The notes: generated by a model not told the origin, from the letters alone. A stretch of DNA of 55,000 nt from Glandiceps talaboti (GCF_964340395.1 NC_135557.1:22288725-22343724); one strand, 5' to 3'; positions 1 through 13,406 are shown, counted from the stretch's first letter. Made by a program: numbers and translations.

Positions 1-1273
1 GGGGTTATCTCCACATAATCAATGCACAGATCTCACTCACTTGTATAAACTACCACATACAACAACATCAGTTTTAATTTGTGTGTATCATTGTAGTTTG
101 CCGATAGCATGATTTCCACCGTTGTAATTTGATCCCCACCTTAAACTCAATCAGATAGGTCGTTTGTATATCAAACTTTGAAACGTTTCACTACTACTGG
201 TGCACTTCGCAACATTTTCCAGTAGGGCGAATATTTGGCAACTGAAAATATGTTGTGATACTATGGAATATACGGGATGTAGAAAGTCACCGCTGATCAC
301 CATTTTGTAGAAATAATATTGGTTTTGTCCGATTTTGCAAGAAAAAAACCCGCGGGAATGAGTTTCCGTACACCCTGTTATATGTTGCTAGTTATGTTGA
401 TAATGGTTGGATGCACAATATTAAAGTTATGACTACACCTCACATCGTAACCCTTTCAAATCTAGCCTTCAAGCTACGAGGCATCATACCGAGTTACTTC
501 CGCCGTACCCCCTATCTTCTTCCAATTTATACAGTTTGAAATTAGACTTAATTACGGACCAGTTCTGCCACAATTCATTCTAAAGTGTGATCAATTTCTG
601 CCCAAATTCACACACACCTATCACTAATGTTTCTACTGACCTGGTTTCCACAGCCGCGCTGTGCTGCTATTCAATGAGCCCATTCAACGTTTTTTTTCTT
701 TGATTCATTGCAACCATGACCTTTTCGAACATAAATTTAATTTTTCGACGAAATTAATTTTGATGGAAACTGCACGGAAATAGATGTTTTTCATTTTGTA
801 GAATATAAGTTATCATAACGTTTCTACATTTGTATGGAACAGTTTTGTACAATGAAAGTTATTATAAGGTATGGTTTGATTTAAAATATAATAAAACAAA
901 TATATTGAAAATTAATCAGTTATGCTGCCACACCTCAATTTCAAATCGGCATTCTTCAGAAACTGACATTATTTAATTACTACTTCTGTTGTAAAGCTAA
1001 GCCTTATAACTCTTATATTGCTGTGGACAAGTAAGTGATTCCAATATCAAATGGTTGTGTACCCTTATTGTCAACAGTTCAAATTCTTGATGTAGTATTT
1101 TGATTTTAACCACAAATTCAATTTTTGGCCTAATCGTTTTCCATTTATATTTCAAAATATGTCATTTCATATTTGATTGATAATTTATGCATGCTTTTAA
1201 ACATTAAGGATACCATGAATGCATCAAGCTTGTCATATAGTCAGTCAACAACCCATAAACAGTTAAATGAAAC

Positions 1274-1349
1274 GTCACAAGTCTTACAAGTGACATTGTT
1301 TCTAAGGAAATGTCACAAGTCTTACAAGTGACATTGCTTCTAAGAAATT
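1274..1349. repeat. 38-bp unit duplicated in tandem
   Basis: Two nearly identical units start at 1274 and 1312. Each contains the inverted pair GTCAC...GTGAC around AAGTCTTACAA, so each copy could fold into a small hairpin. Confidence 0.8.
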
Positions 1350-1625
1350 GTAGTATTTATACACTGGTGATATAACTTTGAACGAAAATGTGTGTATGTA
1401 GCTAAACCAAGGTACAGAATATTTAGTAGCAGAATTTCAAGATTCGTTCTGAATTTTGACGCGAAAATGACTTCGTGAAACAGACTATAAACAGTGATTA
1501 CTCCGCTAGTGAGATTGAGACTACAAAATGATATGCTTAAGTCATCAGAGAGTTTAGTGTCTTCGCAAAATAGCCGATTAATAACACATAACCCATGGCC
1601 ATTATCCACGGGTAAGAAAGCTGTC

Positions 1626-1626
<1 letters not shown>

Positions 1627-1672
<46 letters not shown>

Positions 1673-1700
1673 GCAGCAGCAACAACAACAACAACAACAA
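1627..1700. repeat. (CAA)n microsatellite
   Basis: About 25 CAA triplets with a short CAG interruption near 1671-1680. A frame reading through it would give polyglutamine, but there is no other coding support around it. Confidence 0.9.
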
Positions 1701-4700
1701 TAAATGATTGAATTGTCTCATTTTAGAATGTACTACACGACTACGAACTCGTCAAATGTGTACAACGGCTTGTCAGAATTTGCCATCAACCGCCAAACAC
1801 AGGGTGTTTTACGCTTATCGCTGTCAAACCAGCTAACACTTCACAGCTCATAATTCCTGATATTATTATATCATTATTCTTTGAGATTCTCCTAGTTAAC
1901 CTTTCTTTCTCTGTGTCTAATCTGACGACCACAGTATTGAATTCGACATTTAACTATTTATTTGATGCAGCAATACCAAACATTAAACCTATGGTTATAC
2001 CTGTCCCATCAACTTTTATTTAAAAAACAACAACTATAATACAACACATACATGTATCGCTTAAAGCGTTTTCTGCGTTGCAGAGTTAGAGTCATTTTCA
2101 CAGAGAAAAACAGTAAGAAAAAACCCTGACCCTGGCAAAAATAGTTTGTGTATGATTAAACCTTAGGGCTATGTCGGAAAAGTGACACATTTGGTTAAGT
2201 TGAATCATAGAGGCGAAAAAATAAACAAAGCGTCAACAGCGTGAATGTCTTTTAAACGTCTAATATTTTTATAATTTGAATAAAATATATCTCGATAATA
2301 TGTTTCTTTGTAACGTGGCCAGGAATCATAGAAAACGATACCAAATATCTATAAGTAGAATTTCAAATAATAATATGATATTTTCTTGTAGGCAAGGTGA
2401 ACGCCTGCAAGTCCACAAATAATATTTTCCAGGCAGTCGGGGACAGTTTTTTATCATCCTCTGTAAGACTCCATCTCAGCGCGGCTAATTCGTACACTCC
2501 TGCATACGCCAAGAAGCTAGGCTTCTTGCTGTGAAGTCCTTTATCAGTCCGTTTCGTTTAAGGGGGCTCTTGGAAAGTAATTTGGGAGAACAGCACGGTG
2601 TCGGCTGTAGAAGAAATACCTAACTAGCGTTCTTTTCAAACGGATTCGCGCTAGGCTGAAAACACATTTTCCGAAAACATTTATTTGTTTGTGTGTGATA
2701 AGTACAGAACTCGACGGAGTTAATTATCTCGCTGTCACCACAGGAAGGCCTTGGGATTTTGCTCCCTGTTCCGGTTCCAAGAGCTTCTTTTTAAATTCCC
2801 CTTCAAATTACGTTCAACAGTTTTTAACAGAGTTGGCATCAATTAGAAACCGGTTTAATTACTTCCCCTTATGTATATTCGCCTACATTTACAAGGAGAT
2901 CTGTATTGGAACCTTGCTATCGAAGTGTTATAAGGAAATCGGGGGGTGTCTCATCATTGACTGCCAGTATATAAAATAGAACTAACAGAAATGAAAAGAT
3001 GGTATACAAACACAATATATTAAAACAGAAAGTAAAATAATGAAATAAACAGCCTCTGCAAATACAAGTTTAAATTATCATATTTGTATTTTTGTTAATT
3101 TATTGAAATTATATTTAAGAATGAAATGTAATATGATATACCACAACAAATCGTTATTTCAGACATTTTTCAGAATTAATTATGTTCAATCGAAATGGTG
3201 AAATTAACATTTAATTAATAGTAATCAATCGTATGAAGTTGTGTTTTACCTTGTACTCATTACATATGCATGAATATGTAAATTGTTATGGTTATTCTAT
3301 TCTGAAATGCGATTTTTATAATTAGGTATTGTTTGGAAATCGTCGCTATAGAAACCATTTAGTCAACCTAATGATGCGCATGAAAATTCTTTAACGAAAA
3401 TATTTACTACTAAATCACAATGTGTATAACAGTTCATCATGACGATGTCTGTAGACCCAGTCGAAAAAAGTCTCAGAAAATCTTGAGTTTTGTACAATTG
3501 TTGTTGGTAGAAAAGTGAAGATCTATTTTAACGAGTGGTAGGCTAGGGCTTCAGTAGTATGTGACTGTATACCCATGGACAGTGACGCAAGAGGCTAGAA
3601 ATATGAATATTATAGAGTGACTGTAATGTCCTTGTAATTAGTTGATGTAATAAGAACGTCAGCATGTAAAGAAAAACAAATTGAATGTTTTGAATTATCC
3701 AGTGTTGTTTGGCAAGGAGGGCTCTCCCACAAATTAGTACTGAGATTGACGTTGAAGAGTGGTTAAAAGAGGACACGACGGATAATTTACCCATTTCATT
3801 CATTCATACAGTTAGGCTTTTCAGTTAGTAAACATTGGCACCCTTGGGAATAGGGGAATTTTGTTTTAATAAAAGACCAAAAGATTTATTATTGAAACAA
3901 ATATTCTTTTTCCAAATTTCACAGATTGGATGTAATGATTGCCTTGATGGGCAGTGCTAATAAAATGAAAGAGTGTAGGAATACTAGATTTAGGAGAGCT
4001 GAGAACTGAACAGAAATATTGAGTTCATTTTGGGTGGATAAGATTTCGTGATTATTGGAGTGTTTTATTAACCCAAGTCATCGTTTGTTTTGAGGTGAAT
4101 TCTTCACAGAGCTCTAATTCTTTGTTATTACTATCAGAGGCCATCATATATATCTATTGTTATGACATTTAATGGCCTTATGACGTAGCTACGTGCATCT
4201 ATAACAATTCTTACCCTTCCCGTGGTGATACCACGCTGATTGCATCTCAATTCATCAGATCATTAAGAGATTTGCAACCATACACCGTGAGTAGCTAGAG
4301 CTATAGTCGATGACGTAAAACGGACCGGGTGCAAGTCTAGAACGATAGTCCGCTACGTTATATGTTACTATACTGTGAGACGTGTTACTATTGTTACTAT
4401 ATTGTTTATGTTGTTACCCTTACCTGACAATAAATTTATCGTTTATTTAATATAATGGAACACTTACAAAATGTAATGTATAGATGTAAACATATCCATT
4501 GAATGCTATAAACATTGACATTAGCTAAAATATAGCATATAGTCTTGGTCATTAACATTTTCTAAACTGGTTGTTCAAACTTGTGGCATGTACAACTGTT
4601 TTCCTTGGGAGTTAGGTAGTCCCGGAATCAACATTACTTTTCTGTACTCAATTAAATAAGTATTACAGATACACGAGAGATCTTCGCTCCGAAGCACAGT

Positions 4701-6333
4701 AAATGCGTTTGTTTGTCCGGTTTTTTTTGTGTGTTCTGTTTCTATTATTTGAAAACTAAACTTTTCAGCGCAATACATACACAAAATTAACTTGTTAGAA
4801 ATCAAATTCCCTACATGTCTATCCAGGGTGGAGCTCTATAACGTGGTAGGGGATAAAGCCGAATTCAAATTAACATGAACCAATAATGAACTTAAATTAT
4901 TAAAATAAAAACACTCCTTTTGTGCGTATCAGAAGTTCAAATTTCAGCAAAATTTTTTGAATAAAGACTGAACCTTCTGTGTGCTATACGTTTATACGTT
5001 TAGGAGGGTTGAAGGCCCTAGGCATTTAATCTAAGCCCCAGACATTCAATGAGTACCTTTATTTCCCACGGCATTGCTTCAGCAACAATGGTATTATTTT
5101 TCTAGTTTTTAACCGGGCCTCGGGAAACGTGCTGGGTTAGTTGCTCCCCATTCAAGTGTAAACATAAAACCATACACGTGAATGGAACGGTAACTCAAAA
5201 TACCTGGTCGGAAAATACAAGATGAGCCTTAAGGCAACGTGTTAGCAAACCTAACTCTTACGTTTAATACGAGATGGTACCTTGTGTTATTCGCCCCTGG
5301 TATAGACCGCGTCAACTGGCGTCAGCCTACTGTGCGACCAATTGCCGTTATCAAATCCACCATCAGCCGGGCTATATCCTCAATATCATGTCAGGGAGTC
5401 ATCGTCATAATAACAATATTAATAAAAATGTCCATTGAAATAACTGATATAACAAGGAGAGATTTCTAAAGCCTGTTACACACATTAGCTTTATGATTGA
5501 AAGCATACGATACTAATGTAAAGTACAGTGTAGTTGGTGATTGATGTGATGTTTACTTGTATGTTAGCAAGTACAAAGGAGTTATTGGCGGTTCAGTGGT
5601 ATTGATATTGAAGTTGATCAATCATGCAATGTTGAACCTAAACTTGCTGTCGCTTCTCACGAAACTTTAAATCATTTTTCTCACTTTGAGAAAGCGATAT
5701 GTTATCATTTCTCGTTTGCAAATATTTTAGGTCCATTTTCCATTCTTTTGAAAATTTTTTGCAGAGTTTCAACAAATATGTACATAGTAATAACTAGTTC
5801 AAAATAAAACACTTGTTTTTTATTTAACAAGACTGAAATGTCTTTAAGGATGGAACGATTCGACATATTACACAAAAACAAACGTTACAATTTTGAAAAG
5901 ATAATATTGCCATATTGCAAAGTTTCATCGACCTAAGGGTACTTTGGGAAACAGGCTATATCGTGTGGTTTCAATGGATGTCACAAAGAGAGGTATTTCC
6001 CGCTAAACCCAATAGGTGGAAATTGAACATCTTGAAACTGTCGGTCCAAGGATATCCGATCACTTCTAATGTTTAATCAAATCGAATATCGAAAATCGTT
6101 TTGTTGGACGATGTTGATAAAAGAATCCACTTGAATTGGTAGCCGATATCTAAGACAGCAGTACAGGCGAATTTCGATAATTTTCATCGAAATGTAAAAT
6201 AAAGGTTCCTGAAAAAATTACACATGATAATCAATCCAGAAACATATATATATACATACATATTTGGTAGTACTGGAACTCTTTCTTGGTTGTAACTCGG
6301 AGTTTCACGCATTGTGCGATCATCAGACAACTC

Positions 6334-6337
<4 letters not shown>

Positions 6338-6415
<78 letters not shown>
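6338..6415. repeat. (TA)n microsatellite
   Basis: An uninterrupted TA tract of about 78 bp. Confidence 0.95.
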
Positions 6416-6418
<3 letters not shown>

Positions 6419-7133
6419 GTTGCCCCTTTAATATATTAATATATATATTAAAAACCGACCATTGAAACATTTTAAGTTGTTGTTACAAACAGATCAGCAA
6501 TGTACCAGATCAGCATTTGCTGATATGATTTCACTCTGGTTTCAAAGTATGGATGTAAATTAATGAACACTGTTACAAGAGTCAAATAAAAAACGTTACA
6601 GTTTTGACGTAAATTAGAAGACTACTTTCAAACATTCAAGATGAATTCAAACATTGTTGAGTGTTTGTGATATCTTATCATTGCGACGACGATCAATGCT
6701 GGCAAGTGTGTGTTGTTGATACGTAGTTACTTCCATTGTCTTCCCGCCATGTATGAACACTTTTCCCGTGTACTTGTGGCGGGAATATCGAGGGTATAGA
6801 AATAAAAAGTACATGTTTAGTTATGACGATCAATCGTAATCAAAGACTGTTCAGTTTGAAGAGATCGTATTGTGATTGTTATTTCAACACGGCTTCTGAA
6901 TGGCCCATTGATTACTTCCATGTGAAAAGCAAATTCAGGCGATGTCATAAAAGCATATTTTATCGATTTTTATATGAATCTGAATCTGATGCTAAGGTTG
7001 ATAGGAAGTTAAAAGTCACTTAAGAGCACTGTGGCAGCAACTCTTTATAAAGCACCACGTGTTTGTCTCTCCCCTTATACACCAATCAACCCATATCATA
7101 CGAATATTGCAATAATACCAACGCGATTCTGAA

Positions 7134-7350
7134 GGCATTGTACTTTTGTTACGTCTAAAGCACAAAGATTGTCGTCTGCTGAACAATGTAGTCAACTGAA
7201 CCACAGTAGAGACAAGTCGATGTATTTCTGACGACCTGTAGGCATTGCACTTTACTTACGACTGTGCTCAAACCCATATACTGTCGTCTGCCGAACTATG
7301 TCGTCAACTGAGAGCGTGCCAGGCAAACAAGTCGATGAATTTCTGACGAC
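7134..7350. repeat. degenerate tandem duplication, about 107-bp unit
   Basis: Units begin with GGCATTG at 7134 and 7241. Each continues through GTCGTCTGC.GAAC.ATGT.GTCAACTGA and ends with ACAAGTCGATG.ATTTCTGACGAC. The copies differ at many positions, so the duplication is old. No coding frame is shared. Confidence 0.75.
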
Positions 7351-8050
7351 ATTTTTTGTCACGATGGTACACTTCAGTGAAATACTGAAATGTGGGAAGC
7401 TATTACACGGAGGGCAATGACTGTGTTCTTCACGACTTTCACATCAAAATTCTCAACTACCGCCACAAATGCCTCGTCTGATGACGTCACAAGCCTAGAT
7501 TTGAAAGTGTTGATGACGTATTTAGAAATAATAACGTGGATAATTTGGCACTCATTTAATGTAAATTGACACCTTTGTCATTAAGGTAGGAAAATATTAA
7601 CAGTAAACGTAAAAACCCATTTCCTTGTAGATGTTTCAGAACAAGGAAAACACAAAATCTCCTTTCCGATTGGTCACTTTGCTAATTTGCATACATCGTC
7701 AGATGCATTTGAAGGCGGGAAAAGTTAATATGGGGTTGACGACCGAATTTTAGTCTTTATAGTGCTAAATTGATTTCTAGTTTCTATTATGTGATCAGGT
7801 GACAACACGGAACTTTTGACTTGTTTGTCATCGTGACAATGGTGGCTACTGACGTCAAAGTCTTGGTTACATTGGCAAGAAGTGTTTCTTTTTCCCCCTT
7901 TTTTTAAAAGAAGGAAAGAATCATCACAACAACAATATGTGATTTAGTTGAGATTGCATCAACATTCAAGAAACTTGTCGAGACTTTACGAGACTCCACG
8001 TTACCTCAGATTGTGCGATATTTGTTGAGTATATCCAAGAGTATTCTTAG

Positions 8051-8284
8051 TTAAAATCATTTTATGTGGCAGAACACATAGTTTGGTTCAATATATCCAA
8101 TTAAATTGTTTATAGGTCCGCACTCGAAAATCAGCGCCCCTAGTGAATCACTTATATATAAAATAGACCACTAATTAAAATGTAAAATGTCTAATTATTG
8201 GTATTTTATCAATTTTCAGTGAATATATTGTTGGTTGTTTGATCGGAAAAAATAATACCCCAGTCACAGCTAGTGCAGGTTTAA
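8051..8284 (+). promoter_or_regulatory. block A, copy 1 (candidate shared upstream element)
   Basis: This block is repeated in the same orientation at 51146-51385. Shared words include ACACATAG, CAATATATCCAAT, GGTCCGCAC, TGTCTAATTATT and the end segment CAG-T-ATAGCTAGT-CAGGTTTA. I judge about 75-80% identity with a few small gaps. It lies about 2.9 kb upstream of the gene 1 start codon; copy 2 lies about 1.9 kb upstream of gene 2. Conservation in the same relative place suggests a cis-regulatory element, but a dispersed repeat family would also explain it. Confidence 0.5.
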
Positions 8285-8880
8285 TTATGAAAGAAATGTA
8301 ATCTTCAAGGTGACAAAGATACGGACTGTCTTTCTTTATATTATGTACATGGATGTTTAAGTTAGTTATACATGGTTAAACCCCACACATACCATGGATT
8401 TAAAATAGTCACTTTGTTCTTAGTTGTGTTCATGGTGAAAATGTCGGGCAACAATTAGAATACTGGCCATAGTTTCACGTACTGTTTCCATAGAGACGGT
8501 TGGTACGTGTTGTTGAGGAGTCGTGCTAGGTATGGAAGTCATATTTGTAAATTAGTATGAAGGTATTTTCGTTGGCTAAAAAAATGTGAATATGTTCGGT
8601 TTAGTTATATATTGTTATGGTGAATCAAGTCCATAAGAAACTGTATTGCACTATTACTTGTACACTGGAAGTTGCAAAGATTATTATTTCTGACTTAAGA
8701 GGTTGTTAGGTAGACGTCACGTGATAGGACCCCCTGAGTATCCTAAATTTATCAGTTATATTTTCATAGGATTATCAATTCAACTTTAATCAGTGATGAC
8801 AGATATACTGATTAGGGTATGCCCAGTGAAGATTTGATTGTTGATGTTCATAATATGCTCCTCATTATGCTAATTTGATT
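8285..8880. other. spacer between blocks A and B
   Basis: AT-rich sequence with no frame, repeat or motif that I can support. It does not align with the corresponding spacer at 51386-51771. Confidence 0.5.
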
Positions 8881-9113
8881 ATGTGCGAATGTCTAGTTCA
8901 GGTAGTTATGTTTTCCGTTGTTTTCCATATGGTTTCTGTGTTATTGTTTTGTCCTATCAGATGTAAAGCGATTACAGATTGGAAGAACAGTTTTATATTG
9001 TCTTTTTAAGTTGATGTCAGTTTCCGCATCCATTATTTCTTGCGAGACTTCACAATTTTCGCGATTTTTTTTTTGAATACGTAAAAGAAAGTTTAGGGTC
9101 GGCAGTGAAAAAC
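8881..9113 (+). promoter_or_regulatory. block B, copy 1 (candidate shared upstream element)
   Basis: This block recurs in reverse orientation at 51772-52011 with about 90% identity by eye. The match runs from GTCTAGTTCAGGTAGTTATG to GTTTAGGGTCG and then decays. Both copies keep GGAA/TTCC cores that ETS proteins could bind (TTTTCCGTTGTTTTCC and GATTGGAAGAAC), plus TTGCGAGACTTCA and TTTTCGCGATTTT. No conserved reading frame is present. It sits about 2 kb upstream of gene 1. It may be an enhancer or a mobile-element copy. Confidence 0.55.
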
Positions 9114-10599
9114 TAGGTGGGGTCGGGTAACCGGAACCACATAATTTTTTTATTAGGCCTAATTATTTCAGTAATTACTTTGTTTTTACAAAGACACTTT
9201 GTATGTGAGGAGCAATAATTAGTCATTTTACATGTGAAGCCCCAAGCTTCTCTGTTATGTTTTAAGAGGGATGTAACATTAGAGTTGGGGATATCACTGG
9301 GAAAGTTATTAAAAAGGTTATATCTAATGCGAAATGTTATCACATATGAATCGGGACAGAATGTGACGTCCACCAGGTTTGTCCAGAAATACAGCTAATT
9401 TGTCTTCTGTATTTTGACATACACTGGTTTTGGTTTCCACAACAACATACATCATTCGGTATTATGGACGAGTCAATCATATCCAAGTTTATACGTCCAT
9501 GACCGATATCAGGTCAAGGCCTATCATAAAAAAAACTTATTGTGGGAATCAGTCTCTCCTCGCTGCTTCATCAATTAAATACAACTAGAGATTGTTATTT
9601 TATCAATGAGTCACGTGTCAGCCTTCTAATCACGTCACCCATTATGCTCACTATTGTTACAAGAAGTCACTTTCCACGCATGCGTTGTTTACTTTTTCGA
9701 CGTATCTATTGTTATTGATTTATGTACATAGTTCTCTCTTTTACTTTTCTGAATGTCATCATCATAATTACTAATCATCGGTATATCTATCTAATTAATG
9801 TCAATTTCAGCAAAATACTTCCATGTTTGTCAATTCAGATTTCTGCCACGAAAACTTAAAATGAACTATATCGTTATATGTCACACTACAAATAAATATT
9901 GCCATTAACATTGAAAATTGTAGTACGTTTGTTTTGACAAGACGATGCAAACTTTGTTTGGTGGTTTTGAGAAGACAGAAGTATAGTTTGATGGAGTTTG
10001 ATTAGCCCGGTTTTGTTCGACAGGGCTAACATTTTATTCAGAATACCCCTTTACGATCTGAGTATTACATGTTGCCATTGGAAACGACCTCAGTAGCATA
10101 CATTTCGTCTAAATACTCAAAGCATACCGCTATTACATACCGCGGTTTGTAGAACATTAACAGTTTGTATGACTTGAAATAATTAGAATTGATTATAGAG
10201 TGATTACACAACACGTTAGTTAGGACTTTGTTAGTGTCAATATACTTGACTTTGATAAGTCTCTATCTATATATACACATAAGCAAGTAATTGTAGCGAT
10301 CAAAACAACGGCAGCTGCACCGCAGATCAACTATGGAGTAACCAGGTAACGACGAGCAACGCCAAATATCTGCAAAGTTTTTCTAATGTAACCAAATGAA
10401 ATTATAAGATGAATTACAATCATGATCGAACTATGTCAATATAGATTTCGTTTCACTGATTTTAGTACGATTCGCGAGGAGAAAATATCAAAAAAATAAT
10501 ATTCAAAAAAGTGGCGCAAAAACAATATACATGTCTATGTAGGTTGGGGGGGGGCAGTTTTTGACTACCTTATGAATGTCGACTTTATTTGTTTATATC
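9114..10599. other. non-coding 5' flank of gene 1
   Basis: No exon recognised. Immediately after block B, positions 9118-9139 hold a GC-rich string GGGGTCGGGTAACCGGAACC that looks like the edge of a dispersed repeat and is absent from the second B copy. A run of nine G lies near 10547. Confidence 0.4.
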
Positions 10600-10800
10600 T
10601 TCATCTACCGGGATGCAAATACGTCCTGCACTGTAAGTGTGTCGTTGCACGCGAACCGTATTTGTGTATTTGGTTGGCACGCGTTTTTAGTTGAACTAGA
10701 CCAATCATCGCTAAGCTTACATAAATCATTAATCCGCTGGAGCTCCGGGAGTTTTAATTGGCTACTGGCACGAGCCTTACAGGGAAGGAGTCCGCCCACA
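10600..10800 (+). promoter_or_regulatory. candidate proximal promoter of gene 1
   Basis: Within 200 bp there is a perfect octamer ATGCAAAT (10613-10620), a CCAAT box (10701-10705), an inverted CCAAT box (10757-10761) and a GC box CCGCCC (10792-10797), in a locally less AT-rich stretch. The start codon of exon 1 follows about 330 bp downstream, a reasonable 5'UTR length. No clear TATA box is seen. This is inference from motif clustering only; such motifs also occur by chance. Confidence 0.3.
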
Positions 10801-11129
10801 TTGAAAACAATAGAGATGGAACCTTACAGTGAGTTATATGACTAAACATAATAATGTTAAGTATGACTTTAAACTGTCATTTCAAATGTATCACTGAGTT
10901 TGTCGAGTACGTATCCGTAGACGTGACAGTCAAAGAAACAGTCGTCGCAACATTTAGTTTCCAGCATCGGTAACTCTCTCCCCCCACAAGTTGTCATTTA
11001 CGGGTTAAATTGACAGAAGAATTGAAATCGATCACAGTCATCGGAAGACACAAGTGGGTATCATCACGAGATCTACGACTTCCTGAGAACTGGATTAGAA
11101 CTCGCTAGAAGTGTGCGGAGGTCATCACC

Positions 11130-11208
11130 ATGCATCGTATAACCCACCCTTCACCAACCAGTCCCCCAGACTGCAAACATTCCTGTTCGATGTTTCTAAC
11201 TGCTACCG
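11130..11208 (+). CDS. gene 1, proposed coding exon 1 of ERG/FLI1/FEV-subfamily ETS factor
   Basis: The exon reads from ATG (11130) through 26 codons plus one base to the donor CCG|GTACAT. The peptide ends in C-K-x-x-C-x-M-F-L-x-x-T. The paralogous exon at 53274-53343 also begins with ATG, ends with the same pattern C-K-x-x-C-x-M-F-L-x-x-T and has the same exit phase. Joining to 13407 creates a Glu codon (G+AA), as in gene 2 (G+AG). The frame is closed upstream by TAG at 11106-11108. A at -3 favours this start. Human FEV has a comparable short N-terminus with M-Y-L before its linker, which suggests a PNT-less, FEV-like protein. Weak points are a non-consensus donor (GTACAT) and no transcript evidence. 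It could be an alternative first exon of a longer gene. Confidence 0.5.
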
Positions 11209-13406
11209 GTACATCATTTAATTCTTACCTAGTCATATTCTACATTTCCTTTCAAGAATCTTTTCTGTCAAATATGTACCTTTTGCCAACTCTTCTTGAG
11301 TTTACAGTTTTGTATATACTTAAAGTCTCGACACTGTTTTCTGTGTTTTTTTTCTGATCATAAAATATGTTCAGTTAATTTTAAGGTTCTTCTTTTATTT
11401 CTTGACACATATTTGTACATTTATATTACTTGTAAAGTTTAGAATGAATAACGTCTTATACCTTTGTCGTATGACTTAAACGCCCACTGTCTCGGCCGCC
11501 AAGAAAAAGAAATGCATAGTTCCGATTTATTTATGTGTTTGTACATTTTGCAAATCCCTTCTCGAATAGACATTCAGTGAGTCAATATGTTTGCATGGTT
11601 AAGACATAACGACTTTATTGGTACGTTTTCCCATTGACAAAGTCGACGTCAGAGTGTAAAGACCGTGTGTCCACACCATTTACGGATCGTGTGACATATG
11701 ACCCATTGTTCCTGTAAACTTCCTTTCATAATGAGTGTGTGTGGTGGTCACACTGAATCCAATTATGTCCGTTCGCGTGGCCATACACGAGGTACTCATT
11801 TTACGGCTTTGTGTCCAGGAGTTGGCCACCGGTCGACTGTGTGGCCGTGCTTTGAAATGTGGTCAGTTGGCCATAATGACGTCCGCAAAACTGACAACAG
11901 GTCAGTAATCCCTTCGGCCATTGTTCAGTTTTTAGTCTAATTTCTCGTAAGGAGACCATCACAAAACGAATTCATTAGGAAGGTAGAGAAGATGGAGTCA
12001 TCAAACATAACCCAACACTATGTAATTCAAAGCGTTACCAGAACGCACTTGAAGAGCTATTCCAATATCAAGTTGATTGTCACGAACTTCATGGTTACCC
12101 ATCTCAATTGAACTCAGTCGATGTGCAAGTGTTCACATAGATGGGAAAACACGATTTCCAAACAACGGAGTTTCATACACGTGCGCGGACAGACACTATA
12201 CAGCGAGAAAGTTCCCTACTATTATTCTGAAATAAGAATATTACGATATTTCAGTTGCGAAGTTTGAGATCATTTATTACACTGTGATATTAGATGACAC
12301 CTTGGGCACGGATGATGGAGAAACCTTATTATCAATTACTTAATTGAGTTTGACGATATTAATGTGTCTCCTGGGTGATATGAGTATCCACTTAGATTGT
12401 ACACAATTACCCGATAAAACACGACGTGTACAGTTCATGCCAATCACTGTGAAGTAGAAGTGTTTCTGTCAAAACTCCCAAAACGCCAAAAATGACGTAC
12501 TTCTATATGTTGATAGATTGAAACTTTGTTAACACAATGCCTCCAATTCGAAGACTTCAACCATTATGGGTACGTCTTCTTGTCTATAGGACAGTATTTG
12601 GCTTTAGAGTGAGTTCAAGAAAAGTCACAAATTGAATTTTTAATTTACTTCTGCGAAAAAAATGTGTCTCAATGGACAATAAACACAGTATATTTTAGAC
12701 TAAACCTCGCTTCTAGAGATTATTACTCTACGAGTACGGGAAGTACGGTGAATCCCCAAGGACATACACTATCCTATCCATGCCTTGTTATTCAATCATA
12801 GCCCTCTCAATTGTGATATGTACTTGGTAACAGAACAGACAGTCAAACAGTGATCGGATCGTTATATCATATAATCTGCTTTTGACACCTGCCAGAGTTT
12901 GGTCTTCGGTAGCTATCCATGCTGTTAGTTTGGGATAGGGAGTGTTAGATTTACTGTCAATGGGGTGCTATAAGTTTCGGGTCTTGAGTTATATATAGTT
13001 AACGTTAAAACTGATACCAGGCTGTCATTTGGAGTAGTGATCGTGAGTTACAGACTCTTCAACTACAGTTAACATTAACTCTTTGCTCTACCATGTATGC
13101 TGTCTGCATGATGCAAAGTTTTAGAGTTAGCGGTGATTTTGTAATCCATTCGGTCATTTGGGAATGGGGAGTTTTACAGTTACTGCTAAATTTCAACTAT
13201 CCAAACTGACGGCATGCCGCAGTGCGAAGTTTTTAAAGCTAAGAAATAACTTGCAACGTAACAGGGAAATAAATTCAGTATTTTGACATTAAAACCCAAA
13301 AGGATTTGTAGACTCACGGTCTCAAAATGTTAAGAAAGAGTATATCGAATCATCTGGTAAAATACTGGGTTAATATTTTTCTCTTATTTCTTGAATTGTG
13401 TTACAG
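11209..13406 (+). other. gene 1 intron 1
   Basis: A GT...AG interval of 2.2 kb ending in TTGTGTTACAG. It holds no recognised exon. Around 12929, 13024 and 13153 there are three weak copies of a TTTGG-A-AGGGAGT...TTAC segment. The frame at 11698-11940 has no family resemblance. Confidence 0.45.

Larger units (their letters stand above)
1..8050. other. gene-free 5' flank
   Basis: I find no supported exon here. Open frames are short (under 100 codons), lie on both strands and resemble no family I know. Apart from the repeats listed separately (1274-1349, 1627-1700, 6338-6415, 7134-7350) the sequence is AT-rich and unstructured. If gene 1 has a longer isoform with a PNT domain, its exons are not visible in this stretch. 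Confidence 0.6.

Noticed and set aside
1494-1703. Frame ending in polyglutamine
   Set aside because: The glutamines come from a CAA microsatellite; the preceding 45 codons match nothing and no splice context supports an exon.
10816-10828. Mini first exon ATGGAACCTTACA|GTGAGT, phase-compatible with exon 2
   Set aside because: Only four codons, no counterpart upstream of gene 2; 11130-11208 is better supported by its paralogue.
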